Shown piece by piece: positions 47,695-59,794 of a DNA stretch of 64,000 nt (its first letter is position 1; every line of letters begins with the position of its first letter). The stretch is taken from the NCBI GenBank assembly GCA_036346225.1, contig JARFIW010000003.1, positions 1,792,501 through 1,856,500 of the forward strand, given 5' to 3'. A program made the translations under genes and the position numbers. The notes below the pieces were generated by a model. That model made no database searches. It was not told where the DNA came from and saw only the letters and a program-made list of their open reading frames with translations. The stretch is from Platerodrilus igneus. Taxonomy: Eukaryota > Arthropoda > Insecta > Coleoptera > Lycidae.

Positions 47695-47735
47695 GCATTT
47701 ACATTTCCAATGCTCCACCCGAAAGTACTACATTG
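47695..47735 (-). mobile_element. SINE 3'-end fragment
   Basis: TTTCCAATGCTCCACCCGAA followed by AGTACTACATTG is the complement of the SINE family's 3' hairpin block. Confidence 0.6.
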
Positions 47736-47768
47736 CACAAGCTGTGTACCGAATGATTATTGTTTATC

Positions 47769-48005
47769 TCAGTTATCTGCGTGGATAGGGTTGCTGTCTA
47801 GCTCAAGGTACGATAATGGATAAGTATAGGAATCGACGGAATCAACTTCACTAAATAACAGATCTATCATGCATTTGCGCCCACATCCTATATGATAGCT
47901 GATTCCGTCGAGAATTCTATCTGGCCGCGTTTCCAACAACCTGAAAACCACCACCGCGTGTTCGTACGCGTCCTGATTGCTCTGATGGAGTACTGTCCGT
48001 TTCAC
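47769..48005 (-). CDS. Possible exon or protein fragment, unrecognised
   Basis: A 78-codon minus-strand frame with more balanced base composition than its surroundings. Its middle (RILDGISYHIGCGRKCMIDL, then FSEVDSVDSYTYP) does not look low-complexity. No homology comes to mind. It could be a captured exon inside the repeats or chance. Confidence 0.25.
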   Translation of the reverse strand: MKRTVLHQSNQDAYEHAVVVFRLLETRPDRILDGISYHIGCGRKCMIDLLFSEVDSVDSYTYPLSYLELDSNPIHADN

Positions 48006-48460
48006 GACGCATAGGAATTATCCTTACCACAAAATTACACGATTGTAAAGGGTAATTTCCACATTTATGATGAACCCCAAGACCCTATTTATCCCCTAAC
48101 ATTAATTATTAACTAAAATAATTTGTGGAGCGCTTTTTAACGCTTAACACATAGCAAGCACCTCATAGCACTACCAATCAATCGCATAGCTAGAAACCAA
48201 ATTATGGAGATTATATGAGAGTTCCAACCCCAAACGCCTCTCTACACGGTAGAATCTTGTTAGTGATATCACTTCACCACATAGCAATAGTTAGGTTTCA
48301 AAAAATGTCAAAACCACCAAGTTTAAAGTTGAGTGAGATGAATGTTATGCTAACAACGACCAAACAGCATCTTCTAGGATCTTTTTTCATTAATCAAATG
48401 GCAAAAACGTATTACCTTATTCTGTGTTTCTGTTTCAATTAGATTGCTAATACCTAAAAT

Positions 48461-50200
48461 TCTGGAGTTTAGGTAGTTCAGAATTTGTAGCAACTATATA
48501 AGGTGATGCCTGGAACTTTATAAGATTATGAATTTTAAGTTTAAAATTGAAATATTTTCCATTTTATACCTTCAGGCGCTAAATCTATTTAAAATTTGAC
48601 GTACTATTTAACTTGATTGAAACAGTAATGGAGCTATAAAAATTATTTCCAGAACACTATTAAATCAAAAACCTAGGAATATTACCAGTAGTTTTAATGC
48701 AAGATCTACAGCACTAATTCGTATTGTAAAATCGACGTTTTTACCAAAGTTGTATCACAGGTGGCTCCTTATATCAACTAAAATCTAAATAATATATTGT
48801 AACGAAAACCCTTTTACAATAACAAGTTTTTATCATTAACTGATTGCGTAAGCTTTTTTAGGCGTTGTTACAGTGAAATTTTAAAGCGTTCACGAGAATT
48901 TATTTTCAGCTAATTGCTAAATTACAAGAACTAATTTCCGAAAGCTAAAATACTGTCTTCTCAATTACTATCGAGGCAATATAACTAATTATCAAACCAC
49001 TTAGTGTTAATTTATGTTGATCACTACAATAAATTTTATCACATAGAGCTATTTATTTTAATGGCGTGTCAGCACTGATTTATTTTATATCACGACTTAA
49101 AGGTCAAAACTCGAATAAAGACTAGAATCATAATAAAAGCTTAAATTGAAACTAACCAAAACTCATAAACGGGCAATTTATATACTTAATTTTATTTTTC
49201 TACAGCATTCTACAAGCTCACCAGAATTATGCATTTGACAGCTAGAAGGTTCCTATTATAAGCTTAACAAAGTTTTTAAATGCAACTTGTGTAAACACTC
49301 AATCAAGTCCATCTAAAGATGTCACGCCACAGAGTGCCTACCAAATATCCTTTGTATATAGATGCCGTACTTACGTTCACCTGTATTATTCTGGTCGAGG
49401 GTAGACTAAGTGACGCTTGGTTGCAATATGTTATTATTTACTGAATAAATAAGTTTTAGTAACTACAGTATAATTTTTTTCAGGTCTGTACTTATTCATT
49501 CCTACTATTAAATAAAAAAGTACAACATGCAGACTTATCATTGATTGTAACCATAAAGACATTGTATGTTGTATGCAAGTCCAAAAAGTTGAACCATTAT
49601 GGGTCTTAGTATGAACCTAAATCCAACACCTCACAGTTTCATAGCTTTAACCTCTCATTTGATTTGATTTGATTGGTTTTTATTATTTAAATTAAATATT
49701 ATTGTTACATAAAATAAGTGTAAATTAAATTAGAACCATTAAGCCCTGTCTTACACCTAACATATATGCTGTGACAACATACACCTAAGTATAATATAGT
49801 GCGCGCTTTTGATACGAACTTAGACAAACATAACGCACACGCAGACCTAGGCGTATACGCGCACACACACACAACTACACTCACGCGCGTACACACACAC
49901 ACCACACACATACACGCCACATTCATGCCCATTCCACACACATCATTACACATGCACTCACCAACATATCTACGCACACATTTTCCCACACACCCTCATT
50001 TTCCCATTCAATCCCAGACATATGTCTGGGGAGCGACATCTTTTCCGAAATTTAGTTTTATACTTGAGAATTTATTTATTTATTTATTTACCAGAATATA
50101 GCCCAACAGTACAATGTACCAATTATAGGACAAAGCAGTAACACACAATATACAAGAAGTAGTCAAATTGACCAGGATCTTGTATAAAGTTAAAGTTCTC
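48461..50200. other. No gene recognised; AC-rich patch
   Basis: About 49855-49995 is CA/CACA-rich, and (TTTA)n occurs at about 50071-50090. Nothing else is recognised. Confidence 0.45.
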
Positions 50201-50219
50201 ATAAGTTATCCATGAGAAG

Positions 50220-51005
50220 AGTTTTTATTCCTAAAACTTTAAAGTTAGTACTAGTAGATTCAAGAAAAAAAGTTGAAAAAAAGCACTAAAGTGCTAGAAT
50301 CACCTTAGACTCCTAAACTTTGAACTGTATTATCTTTGGGTACTAGCTGTAAAACAGGAGGTGATAGATGGTGTTACATTAGTACTAACAGGAGCAGAAA
50401 AATAATTAAAATTGGGGCTGGTATTTATCTAAGACCATAAAGTTTGACTTGTCATATCTTTGCAATTTTCTAAGTATTTAGATATGCTAGAGATGGTGAT
50501 ATATGGTGCTATGTTAGTACGAGCAGGTGCAAAAGAAAAGTTAAAAAAAATATTGTGAGGGAACTGGCACCATTTTAAACTGTTATATTGTTGGTGCTAG
50601 CTATTTGACTAAAAATGCAGTGGATGCGCTGTATCGCAAAAGGTCCTAAACTATAAATTGTTACATCTTTGCCATTTTCTGTGTGTTAGCTATGGAACTG
50701 CTAGTATTATGTGGTGCTATGTAAGTACTAGCAGGTGCAAGAAAAAATTACATAAAAGTAAAGTGTTGGGGGGAGGGGGGTGTTGACATCATCTAGAGCT
50801 TCAAACTTTGAACGATTATTCTTCACCATTTTTTGGGTGATAGCTGTGGGATTGGTGGTGCTATGTTAGTACTAGCAGGCATAAGAGAAAAATTACAAAA
50901 AAAGCGATAGTGGGGTGGCATCACCTTAGTTACCGAACTTTGAACTGTAATAAATAGTTTAGTATTTAGGTACTAGCTATTAGACCAGTAGTGCTATGTA
51001 TTTCA
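50220..51005 (+). repeat. Degenerate tandem repeat, plus orientation
   Basis: TTAGTACTAGCAGGTGCA-like blocks at about 50245, 50378, 50514, 50722 and 50863 alternate with TTTGAACTGTTATATCTTTG-like blocks, giving units of about 130-210 bp. The same family lies inverted at 47.2-48.3 kb. Confidence 0.65.
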
Positions 51006-51879
51006 ATGTTGCTGCTCATTACTATTAGGTCTCCAGTACTAGAACTGGTTAGACGCGTACCCTCATTGTTTCCTATTCTAGACTAACTTACACATTTTCC
51101 TGAAATTTCCAGTCTCCATCTATCACTATCTGCGTGCCGATAGTCTGATCTAGGTCTACATCTACTTCTTTTTTCCTATCTCTGTTTGTAATATATCCCG
51201 TACTATTCCCCAAAAATGCCTTAGGACATATCCTGCCCTCCTATTTCTTCTATTTTATTTTTGTTTTCCACAGATATCTTTATTCCTCTATTATTTTTAT
51301 AACCTATTTGTTATTAACTTTGTCTGTCTACGCTAATATCCTCATACATCGGAAGCACAACATTCCAAAAGGTTTCTAACCCCTCTGTCTGCTTTTCTAC
51401 TGACCCTATTTCATAGACGTACTTTGCTGTGCTTCACGCATATGCCTCGAACAATTTTCTCTTTGTTTCTATGTTTGTTGTCTTAAAACATAGCCACAGT
51501 TCTTTCTTGTTAGATGCAGTTCGGTTACCTTCTACTGTTTTACAATTATATACCCTATTTCCCTGATATTCAGTGGTATGTGAAGGGGGTAAGTAGCTTG
51601 TGGTTGCCAAGCTCCCCCAGCACTTGAACATTTGCCAAATTAACAGTTTTTCCAATATAACCTTTCGCACAATTAACATTAGTTGAGAATATTGCAAAAC
51701 CAATATATGTACTTGTTTATATTAATCATCATGTTTAAGTACAGTTATTCTTTTCGTCATTAGTTTTTCCATCTTGGGGCTGTTTGGATTCGTACCTCCA
51801 TTGATTTCTATTCTGAGTTAGTCTACACATTTCCTGAAATTCCAACATTTTAATTCGTTCACTATCTGTGTGCAATAGT

Positions 51880-52095
51880 CTAACCTAGGTCTATCTCTAC
51901 TTCTCTTTTTCCTATCTCTGCTTCTAATATATTCCGCACTATTCCCTCATGTCTTAGTATGTGACTTATCATCCTATCTCTCCTATTTTTTACCGTTTTC
52001 CACATATTTCTTTCTTCCTCTACCATATCTAGTACCTTTTTGTTTTTAACTTTGTCTGTCCATGATATCTTCATCATACATCTGTAGCACCACAT
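51880..52095 (-). pseudogene. LINE copy 2 C-terminal region
   Basis: 71 codons with SWTDKVKNKKVLDMV and RRDRMISHILRHEG, closely matching the block at 19982-20260. A frameshift precedes it. Confidence 0.8.
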
Positions 52096-52167
52096 TTCAA
52101 AGTCTTCTATCTTTTTCTTGTCCGCTTGTCCTACTATCCAGGCTTCACAGCCGTATAGTGCTGTGCT

Positions 52168-53131
52168 CTACATATATGTTATAAGCAATCTTTTCCTTTT
52201 TTCTATGCTTGTTGTCTTTGAACACAGTAGTTTTTTTTTGTTAAATGTAGCACGACCTTGTGCTAATCTTTGTTTTATATCTTTGGTGCTTTTCCCATCT
52301 TGCGTTATTTGGCCTCCTAAATAGCAGAAATTCTTAACCTCTTGTAAGTTCTTGTTATCTATTTGTATTCTTGTTATTGATTTATTTTCTCCTCCTTTAC
52401 AGACTGGAACTTTAGTTTTGCTTTTGTAAATTTTCATACCGTATGTATCTGTTAGAACTGCCTCTATTTCATTAAGAGCTGCTTCTAACTCTTTTGCTAG
52501 ATGATAATACCGCTATATCATCTGCAAATCTAAGCATACTAATCTTTTGTCCCTGCATAGTAATTCCAAATGTTCTCCTGCGTTTGACAGCATTTATTGT
52601 CTCTTCTATGTACAGCTTAAAAATTAATGGGAATAAGGCATATCCCTGTGTCACCCCTTTCCAAATATTTACTTCTCTTTGTTCGTGCTCTAATTCTATT
52701 ACTGCTGTTTGCTGTTTGTATAAGCTATGTACTATCCGTCTATCCTTAAAACTCATTCAAATTTTTTTGAGTACTTCAAACATTTTTTTCCATTTTACAT
52801 TGTTGAATACTTTTTCCAGATCTACAAACCCTATATACACGCTTTTCCCTTTTTCTATCGTTTTCTCCATTATCACCCTCAGTACTAAAATAGTCTCCCG
52901 TGTTCCCATGTTTCGCCTAAACCCAAATTGATCTTCTTCTAGTATTTTTTCAATTCGTTTTTCCATTCGCCTTTGTACAATTCTAGTTAATATTTTTGAC
53001 ACGTGTGCTGTCAAATGTATTGTTCGAAAATTTTCACATCTATCCGCGCCTTTCTTTTTTGGTATAGTTACTATGATGCTACGTTTGAAATCTTTGGGTA
53101 TCTCGCCTGTCTCATGCATATAGCTTACAAG

Positions 53132-53181
<50 letters not shown>

Positions 53182-53736
53182 CTTACAAAGACGTTCTGTT
53201 ACTGCTTGTCCAGCGGCTTTTAGAGTTTGTGCTTGAATCTTATTAGTACCCGGCGCCTTACCATTTTTCAGACCCCTTAATGCTAATTCAAACTCATCTA
53301 GAAGCATAGGATATCCCAAGTCATCATTTTCAATGTATGATTCCTGTTCTAATGCTGTTAGTTCCTCTCCTGCATATAAAATCCCTATATATTTTTGCCA
53401 TCTAACCACTTTCTCTACATTTTCTATAATTACGTTTCCTTCCTTGTTCCTTATATTTTTGCTATATGGTTTTATATCCCTAAAATTCATTCTAATCAGT
53501 TTGTATGCTTCGTCTGTCTTTTTATGGTTTTGTATCTGTTTTCCAGTTTCGTGTAATTTTTTTTTATTTTCGTCTTCTATTAAATTTAGGATATCGTTTG
53601 TTATCCATGGTTTTTTATTTTCTTTTTGTGTATACCCCAGAATATTTTTGGCCGCTATGTCTAAAATGGATTTAATGTTATTCCATTCTGTTAGTACTTC
53701 CTTAGTATTAGAAATTTTCCAGATATCTTTCAGCAA
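52168..53736 (-). pseudogene. LINE copy 2 reverse transcriptase, broken
   Basis: Minus-strand blocks in order are: NGKAPGTNK (about 53265); ETGEIPKDFKRSIIVTIPKKK and EDQFGFRRNMGTRETIL (53119-52757); SLYKQQTAVIELEHEQREV; a GVTQGY stretch; and MLRFADDIAVL (about 52508-52540), with the Asp pair of the catalytic site intact. GGQITQDGKSTKDIKQR and KTTSIEKRKRLL follow. Frameshifts near 52470, 52757 and 53120, and the TA array at 53132-53180, break the frame. In working elements this enzyme copies the element RNA at the nicked target. Confidence 0.88.
53132..53180. repeat. (TA)n within LINE copy 2, flanked by a 13-bp duplication
   Basis: ATATAGCTTACAA occurs at 53118-53130 and again at 53176-53188, on either side of a pure TA run. 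LINE copy 1 has a single ATAGCTTATAA at this place and no TA array. Confidence 0.85.
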
Positions 53737-53741
53737 TTCAT

Positions 53742-54700
53742 TTGACTTTCTTTCAAATCCTTTGTGGATATCTTTATCTTTTAGTTTCTCAAAGTCAAAA
53801 TGCCGTTTTTCAAATTTTTAAATTTAAGAGCGGCTTTCATAATTACGATGTTGTGGTCAGTGTCTATATCTGCTTCTGGGTAGCTTCTGCAGTTTTTTGC
53901 TTGATTCCTAAACCGTTGTCTAACAAGAATGTAATCTATTTGATATCTTTCTATATCTCCTGGAATCTTCTACGTATATCGTCTTCTATGATGTTGAAAT
54001 AAAGTGTTTGTGATGATTAAATTGTTCTTGTCGCAAAATTCTATCTGCCTTTTTCCCCTGTCATTTCAGGTGCCTAAATCAAGTAAACCTACTACCACTC
54101 CTTCCCTACCCTCACCTACCACTGCATTAAAATCCCCCGTAATTATTAAATTTTTGTATCCTTTTACGTATCTAAATATGTCTTCGATATCTTTGTAGAT
54201 CGCTTCGACCTCATCGTCACTGTAGCTAGAGGTGGGCATGTATACTTGGATTATTACTGTGTTTACCGGTTTAGATTCGAATCTAACTATGAGTATATCT
54301 TTCGTTCTTTTGTAGGTAATTTCCTATACAGTGTCCTATCTTTGTTCTCAAAACTATCCCTCACCCGAATTTCCTTCCTGTGCTCCAGTATGAATTATCC
54401 CGAAGTCTCCATTCCAGTAATCCCCCGCCTCTAGCCACCGAACTTCACTGATTCCTACTATGTCTAGTGCTAACCTATCCATTTCCATTTTCAAGTTCTC
54501 TAGTTTGCCTACTTGCTTTATACTTCTAGCATCCTACGCTCCGACTCGCAAAACGTTCTCGACTCTTATTCCGAGCTTTCCGATCGCACCTCCAGAGTAG
54601 TCCCCTACCGGAAATCTGAATGGGGGACTATTTTAACTCCGGAATCTTTTATTCTAGAGAATGCCATCATGTTAATTACTATTTAAATATGCTGTGTACT
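53742..54700 (-). pseudogene. LINE copy 2 endonuclease region, heavily decayed
   Basis: Aligns to 21516-22390 at DNA level over most of its length (for example the stretches around GTAGGTTTACTTGATTTAGG and CCACCGAACTTCACTGATTC on the plus strand). No frame longer than about 40 codons survives on the coding strand. Confidence 0.65.
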
Positions 54701-54840
54701 TGGGAGGTAATGTTGTGGTTTCAGGTTGCGTGTCACATCGCAGTACTGTGCATTAGATTTCCAACCACTCTAAGTACCGAAGGAGCTGCTGCCTTCTTTC
54801 GGGGACCTGTGTTAGTCTGGTTCTTCCCCAAAGACCCCAC

Positions 54841-56244
54841 TAATTTGTTAAAACTCTTGGTTCGGCTTTTTAACTCATTAGAAGTAGCTGCTATTAAATG
54901 CTATATAAAAATTTTCAAAGTCTGATGATCGGGGTAAAGGGATCTTGCCCTTAAAAAGTTCCCAGTTTATATAAAAATGAAAATGGAATTATGTGCCATT
55001 TAGCTTAAAGTTTGTTTCCCTAGATTAAAAATAAGTTACGAGGAATGTTCTACTTCTGCCGATGAGATGTTGTGTTATAAGCGAGGTACATAACATAAGT
55101 TAGTTGTATGGAAAGATATTGATTAAGAGCATGTCAAAGTATATAAATGGCAGTGGAAAATATTTTGAAACGTTATTAACAAGGTCTTTTTAAAAACTGT
55201 ATGTGATATTACACAATTAGCTCATCAGAAGGAGAGACGTTCTTGAAAACCAAAAATTGATTTTCTAAAGTAAGGGGTTGGTGCGAGCATAGCTCAGGAG
55301 ATAGCTTATTATTTAATATATTATTCACATCTTCTAAAATTTAATGGGGTGCATGGCACTCTGTATTCTACGATCCTGAATAATTCCTATTTCGTAGTAG
55401 CTGAGAATATGTATATACTACGAGGACGGACTAAACAATTTACTGGGGTTGTGCTGTTCCCCATTTTCTAATTAGGTCACTTGCCGGTTTACTATATAAT
55501 AAAATCAAAGCTTTTCTAATAATCAATATGTTTGCATCAGTCAACTGTTAATCAAATGGAGCTGTGAGAAAATTGGGATGTTTATAAGATTAGAATTTCT
55601 AATTATAAACCAATTATTTATTGCATCACATTGATATTTACGAAGAAAAGGGTTAGGTAATGCCCAGAAGTATTTTTAAACACCGACATTGGATTGAATT
55701 ATAGCAAAATCGTGCTTCAACTGCTATTAGATTACATTGTTATTTATTTAAAAGAAATTAGGAATTTTATTCAGCAGTAAAAAATGCTTTAATTATTTAA
55801 TGGTATTCCATAACATCGAGAAAAGGAGGTAAAGTTGTTTTGTGTTGGCTGATGAAATTTAATTTATCCACAAATAATAGCTCTTGTATAATAAATGTCC
55901 TCTTGGACGATTAGTTATCAGAGGATTTAAATTATTTATATGGGGTTTGTGTATGTTACTTTATCATTTCTAGACGTTTTAAAAGTTTTAAATGATTTTA
56001 TATTGTGCTTTTAATATTGAATTTTATAGCACTTATGTATCTTGGAAATGACTGTATGAGGTCTGAGTTGTTACAATACTGAAAGAAATTTGTTTTAAAT
56101 GCATTTAACTTGCTTCTCCAACAACATACGTGGCTCCAACAGGTTTTGAATTGTGATGGCTAATTTAACTTCTAGCTTTCTCTAAGCACCGATCGATGAT
56201 TGGCGATTCTAAATTTTGAGAGTCAATTTGGCTGCATGACAAAT
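54841..56244. other. No gene recognised
   Basis: AT-rich DNA without recognised features. Confidence 0.4.
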
Positions 56245-56515
56245 CGCCGAAGAGAAAAAACGCAGTATGCACAAAACGCTGAAAACTTGGACAAAACGTC
56301 GAATCTGGTCAAAATGTCGAATCGTTAAAACTAAGTTGTATAGGTCGAGATTGTGACGTCGAAATCGAGCTCTCAATTTTCTTTAAATGTCAACTGGGTA
56401 TACCGAACGGGATCTAAACGCCGAAATAGTTCCTTGCACATATCGCTGAAAGTAGTTAAAATTCTGAAACAATTCTTTGGACATATCACCGAACGTGGTC
56501 AAAACAACGAAATTT
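56245..56515. repeat. Degenerate short repeats (GTCAAAA-CGCCGAA type)
   Basis: About ten variants of TGGTCAAAATGTCGAA / GGACATATCACCGAA, spaced about 18-50 bp apart. Confidence 0.5.
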
Positions 56516-56876
56516 ATTATTAATTTATTCACTAGACAGCAAATCGACAAATAAATTCTACATTAAGGTTAGTATTTATATTTCAGTAAAACTAAACATT
56601 CCATTTCCGTTTGTCAAAAGAGAACTTTTTAAATAATTAATATAATCAGCTCCTACTTTGTGAAATTCCATTACAATGAATGCATATGAAGACGAATTCT
56701 TAAAATTCCAGTTTTATTAGTGTTCTTGTTATCGTTCGGGTGGGCAGTGTCTGAAAGCATGTAGGCTTGGCTTGATTATTTGTTTAATAAGTATAAGCAA
56801 ACGTAATTATAAGTTTCATAAATACAGAAAAATAAAAGTGAATTGGTTAAAATCGAATGGTTTTAGCAGTTGAAGC

Positions 56877-57330
56877 AGTTCAGAAGTCTTTGGTAATCGA
56901 AATTCGTCGGAAGGTTTCGTGGTTGCTTGTGGAACCAAAATAAATATAAACTTTTTATTAAATGAATGTATATACAGTTTAAAGGCGGTGTAAAAAGCTG
57001 CGGTGGTCTTCGGAAGTTGCTTGTAAGAACGAGTGGCAATTTGAATAACGGTAATTAGAAAATATTTACAGTTTGAAGAGGCCTAGACGTCTTCGGAACT
57101 CTTCGGAAGGCTTCGTGTTTTATGATAGAAAATTTAAATACTACTAATTGACAATATATACAGGTATAAAGGGTTCAGAAGTCTTCGGTCGTCTTCGGAA
57201 GGCTTTGGAATTTATGTGTGCGGCTCAGTCAGAACTTGAACAGTGATGGTTAGAAATTATTTACAGTATTAAGAGGTCCAGACGTCTTCGGTGATCTTCG
57301 GTACTCTTCGAAAGGCGTCGTGGTAGTAGT
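56877..57330. repeat. CTTCGG-rich degenerate repeat
   Basis: Blocks of the type AGACGTCTTCGGAACTCTTCGG recur near 56880, 57000, 57083, 57180 and 57285. AATTATTTACAGT-type spacers separate some of them. Similar CTTCGG runs precede the PolB fragment at 957. Confidence 0.6.
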
Positions 57331-57518
57331 GGCTGAGCCTTCGTCGAGTGCGTCGCCGTGGAATTCTACGTGGTAGAGTTGACAGACGCAATCACAATAA
57401 CGATTTGTCGGTGAAGTATGGAACGGAGCTTATCGTCTATACCTAGTATGTTAACTATTGATTGATGAATTATAGTGATGTGCCCTATGTACGGCGGCGG
57501 ACAGCATCACCGTCGAAG

Positions 57519-57650
57519 AATACGCAGGCTATGGAGAGCACTGCGCGCTGAAGTATAACAGGCTATAGAGAGCGCTGCTCGCTGAAAGTTTTGCAGGCTA
57601 TGGGAAGTACTGCAAGGTGATTCCTTAGACTATGGTGAGCACTAATCAAT
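57519..57650. repeat. Four 34-bp tandem repeats
   Basis: CAGGCTATGGAGAGCACTGC-like units start at 57525, 57559, 57594 and about 57626, the last one degraded. Confidence 0.75.
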
Positions 57651-57907
57651 GTCTTTCGTAGAATTAGAAATTATATTTATACACATCCATTTCCTATGGT
57701 TCCTGTGTTGAAAAACGTTAATTTTGTTGTCTTTAACCAATGAAATTGTGTATTTCAACTTTGGAATGTAAAAGAATCTCCAAATTTAATTTGACCAATG
57801 AGCGAGCTGATTTTTGGGTACCACAAAAAATGAGTTGGAAATTCTCGCGATTGTTTGTTCTGTGTTTAGCACGTGTACTTTGATATAGTCCAGAGCGATT
57901 CTTTAGT

Positions 57908-58393
57908 TTGTTCTATGTTCAGCTCGGGTGCGGTGATATAGTCAACACTATCCCTAACGGTTTCAATGCGAAGTGCATCATTCCCAAAGGTATTTCATAT
58001 AAAAACTGGTACGTTGTTCATGAAAACAAATTATATCAAAATATTTTCAAATTCATCGAACTCTCGTGTGGTAGGGATCGACAAAGCAAGACGGGAGTTT
58101 TGTGTATCTGTATGTTCTGGCATAAAATCGCTCATTTTTACATGTATTTTACCACAAGAAAATCTAAGGTCCATTTTGATTATATTTGTACCATTCAAGG
58201 TTACCCATTCGAGGATCATGTAACGTCATCATGGTTCACCTTTCACAGTTCAAAGTCAAAGTTTAAACCTACACCACTTCCGCCCTCTTCTCGTCTCGGC
58301 CAGTTGGAAAGCTTAAAAGCATTTGATAGAATAGGGTTACGTTTTCAAGATTACACCATAAGCATAAAAACTAAAATAAAAGTCAAATCATAA
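57908..58393 (+). CDS. Hypothetical 161-codon ORF beside the PolB fragments
   Basis: Plus-strand frame open for 161 codons, ending in a very basic tail (SIKTKIKVKS) just before a TAA and an AATAAA-like stretch. It lacks a clear ATG at its start, and overlapping frames of 85 and 62 codons are also open, so the coding frame is uncertain. Aromatic- and Cys-rich middle (CICMFWHKIAHFYMYFTTRK). I recognise no family. It lies only about 90 bp beyond the C-terminal end of the minus-strand PolB, so it could be a neighbouring gene of the same virus-like element, transcribed convergently. Confidence 0.35.
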   Translation: MFYVQLGCGDIVNTIPNGFNAKCIIPKGISYKNWYVVHENKLYQNIFKFIELSCGRDRQSKTGVLCICMFWHKIAHFYMYFTTRKSKVHFDYICTIQGYPFEDHVTSSWFTFHSSKSKFKPTPLPPSSRLGQLESLKAFDRIGLRFQDYTISIKTKIKVKS

Positions 58394-58479
58394 AATTTTA
58401 TTAAGAGTAAATAAATATTTACATTTACAATCGTACACATACATTAGATGTACTAACAACTTGCATCCTAATATTATTC

Positions 58480-59793
58480 TAATACATCTTTGTCATTCAT
58501 ACTTGAGTAATGTCCAATCAGCAATCTTAAAATGACTCAGAAATCAAGAGGCGTTTGTCATCGTATGAACTTTTAGCTCACTTCTTCTGAACGATTGTGT
58601 AGACATGGTACTTGAACAACTCGATCAAGTTCTAGCTTGCAAATACATCCTTCATGACTTCTACGTAGCCGACATAATTATCAAATTATCACAGGTAATT
58701 CTATTTCTTATTATTGATCTGTTAATTCCTTTTATCTTCTTGGTAACATCGGAGTCGTGGATAACGAATGATTGCACTTCTTCCAAATGATCAGCTTCTT
58801 CTTCTGCAGCTGTCCTTAAAATTCTCGTCACATACAATTTGATCGTAATCCAATAAAGTCTGTCATTAGTCGCTCTTTATTTTTATCCTTCAATATGCCA
58901 ATACTTTATTGTTCATTAGAAGAATTCCATGAATGTTCCGATGTATCAAAACCTTGTTGACAATCTCGCCTTATTAATTCCTAAGGATTGGGATTATAAT
59001 TATATAGAGTAGACTATCAGTGTCAGTGTGGAAAATATGGCGCCCATCTCCAAAAACAATTTTTATATATCCATAGTGAAAATCGTAAATAGTCAATTTA
59101 GCAATTTCAAGAATACACATGCTAACATATATGAACTTATTAAAATATGTTTCTTATTTAAACAGTTCCATTGCCGCAAGATTTTCATCAAGATCATGAC
59201 ATTTTTGAATAAGGGGTTGGATACCGTGGCTTCGGCTCCATATCTGCCATCCCAGTTTTGTACAAATTTTTCGTTGGAATATTTCCGTATATTTTCTATT
59301 GTTTTTTTCGAAGAGAGTAATATTGATTAGCTTGACTAGATTCTTCTCAAGTTCATTCTTTGCACATTTGCAAAGTTCAATAATTAGGTCGAAGCTGGGT
59401 TTTAACTAACAACATTGATTAAATCCTAGCACTAGATGGATTTTTCATAATTTAAGTTCATTCGCCAAGGCTTATTTCAAATTTTTATGGTGGATCACGT
59501 ATTTTTCTTTTGAATTTAATATAGCTATTAAGTGACTGCTTTCAGTTTTCCTGCAAGTGGATCTCCAGTCTCTGAATCAATATGTTCAGAACAGAAGGGG
59601 ATATCTTTATGTATGTCAAGCAAATGCTCAGGATACTCTAAATCCGCTTCCAGTATATAGCCTTAAAAAGCATCATCAAGAACTGATGTCACATTCGTGT
59701 TAGTGTTTATCCATTCAAAGCCTTCAAAGGGTAGATGTTGACTCGCCTCCCATCCATGTTGATTATTATCATCGTAGTACCTAAGATGTACAT
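58480..59793 (-). pseudogene. DNA polymerase B C-terminal half, minus strand (PolB locus 3a)
   Basis: On the minus strand, a motif A remnant (YYDDNNQHGWEAS, about 59790-59740) is followed by LEYPEHLLDIHKDIPF, then KEKYVIHHKNLK. A degraded LVKLIN...EN block corresponds to motif B. Next come NWDGRYGAEA-like and FGDGRHIF-TDTDS-like blocks (motif C, near 59000-59050), MTDFIGLR, KKIKGINR and a final SYDDKRLLIS, the usual end of these polymerases. Many frameshifts are present. The order and spacing match one polymerase from motif A to the C-terminus, the portion missing at 38.6 kb, although divergence shows it is a separate copy. Confidence 0.8.
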
Positions 59794-59794
59794 T

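Larger units (their letters stand above)
47180..48460 (-). repeat. Dispersed GTGCTATGTTAGTACTAGCAG-type repeat, minus-oriented units
   Basis: Stretches near 47200-47330, 47340-47510 and 48140-48300 are the complement of the units at 50.2-51.0 kb (shared TAGTACTAACATAGCAC, CCAAAAATGG-AAGATA and TTCAAAGTTTAGG-like blocks). Confidence 0.55.
51015..54840 (-). mobile_element. LINE copy 2, same family as 19-22.6 kb
   Basis: Minus-strand copy that shares the whole arrangement with copy 1, including the repeated 3' module (CTGGTTAGACGCGTACC near 51045, and a related phrase near 51780). It retains the reverse-transcriptase FADD box that copy 1 lacks but has frameshifts throughout, plus a TA array in the coding region. 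Confidence 0.85.
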
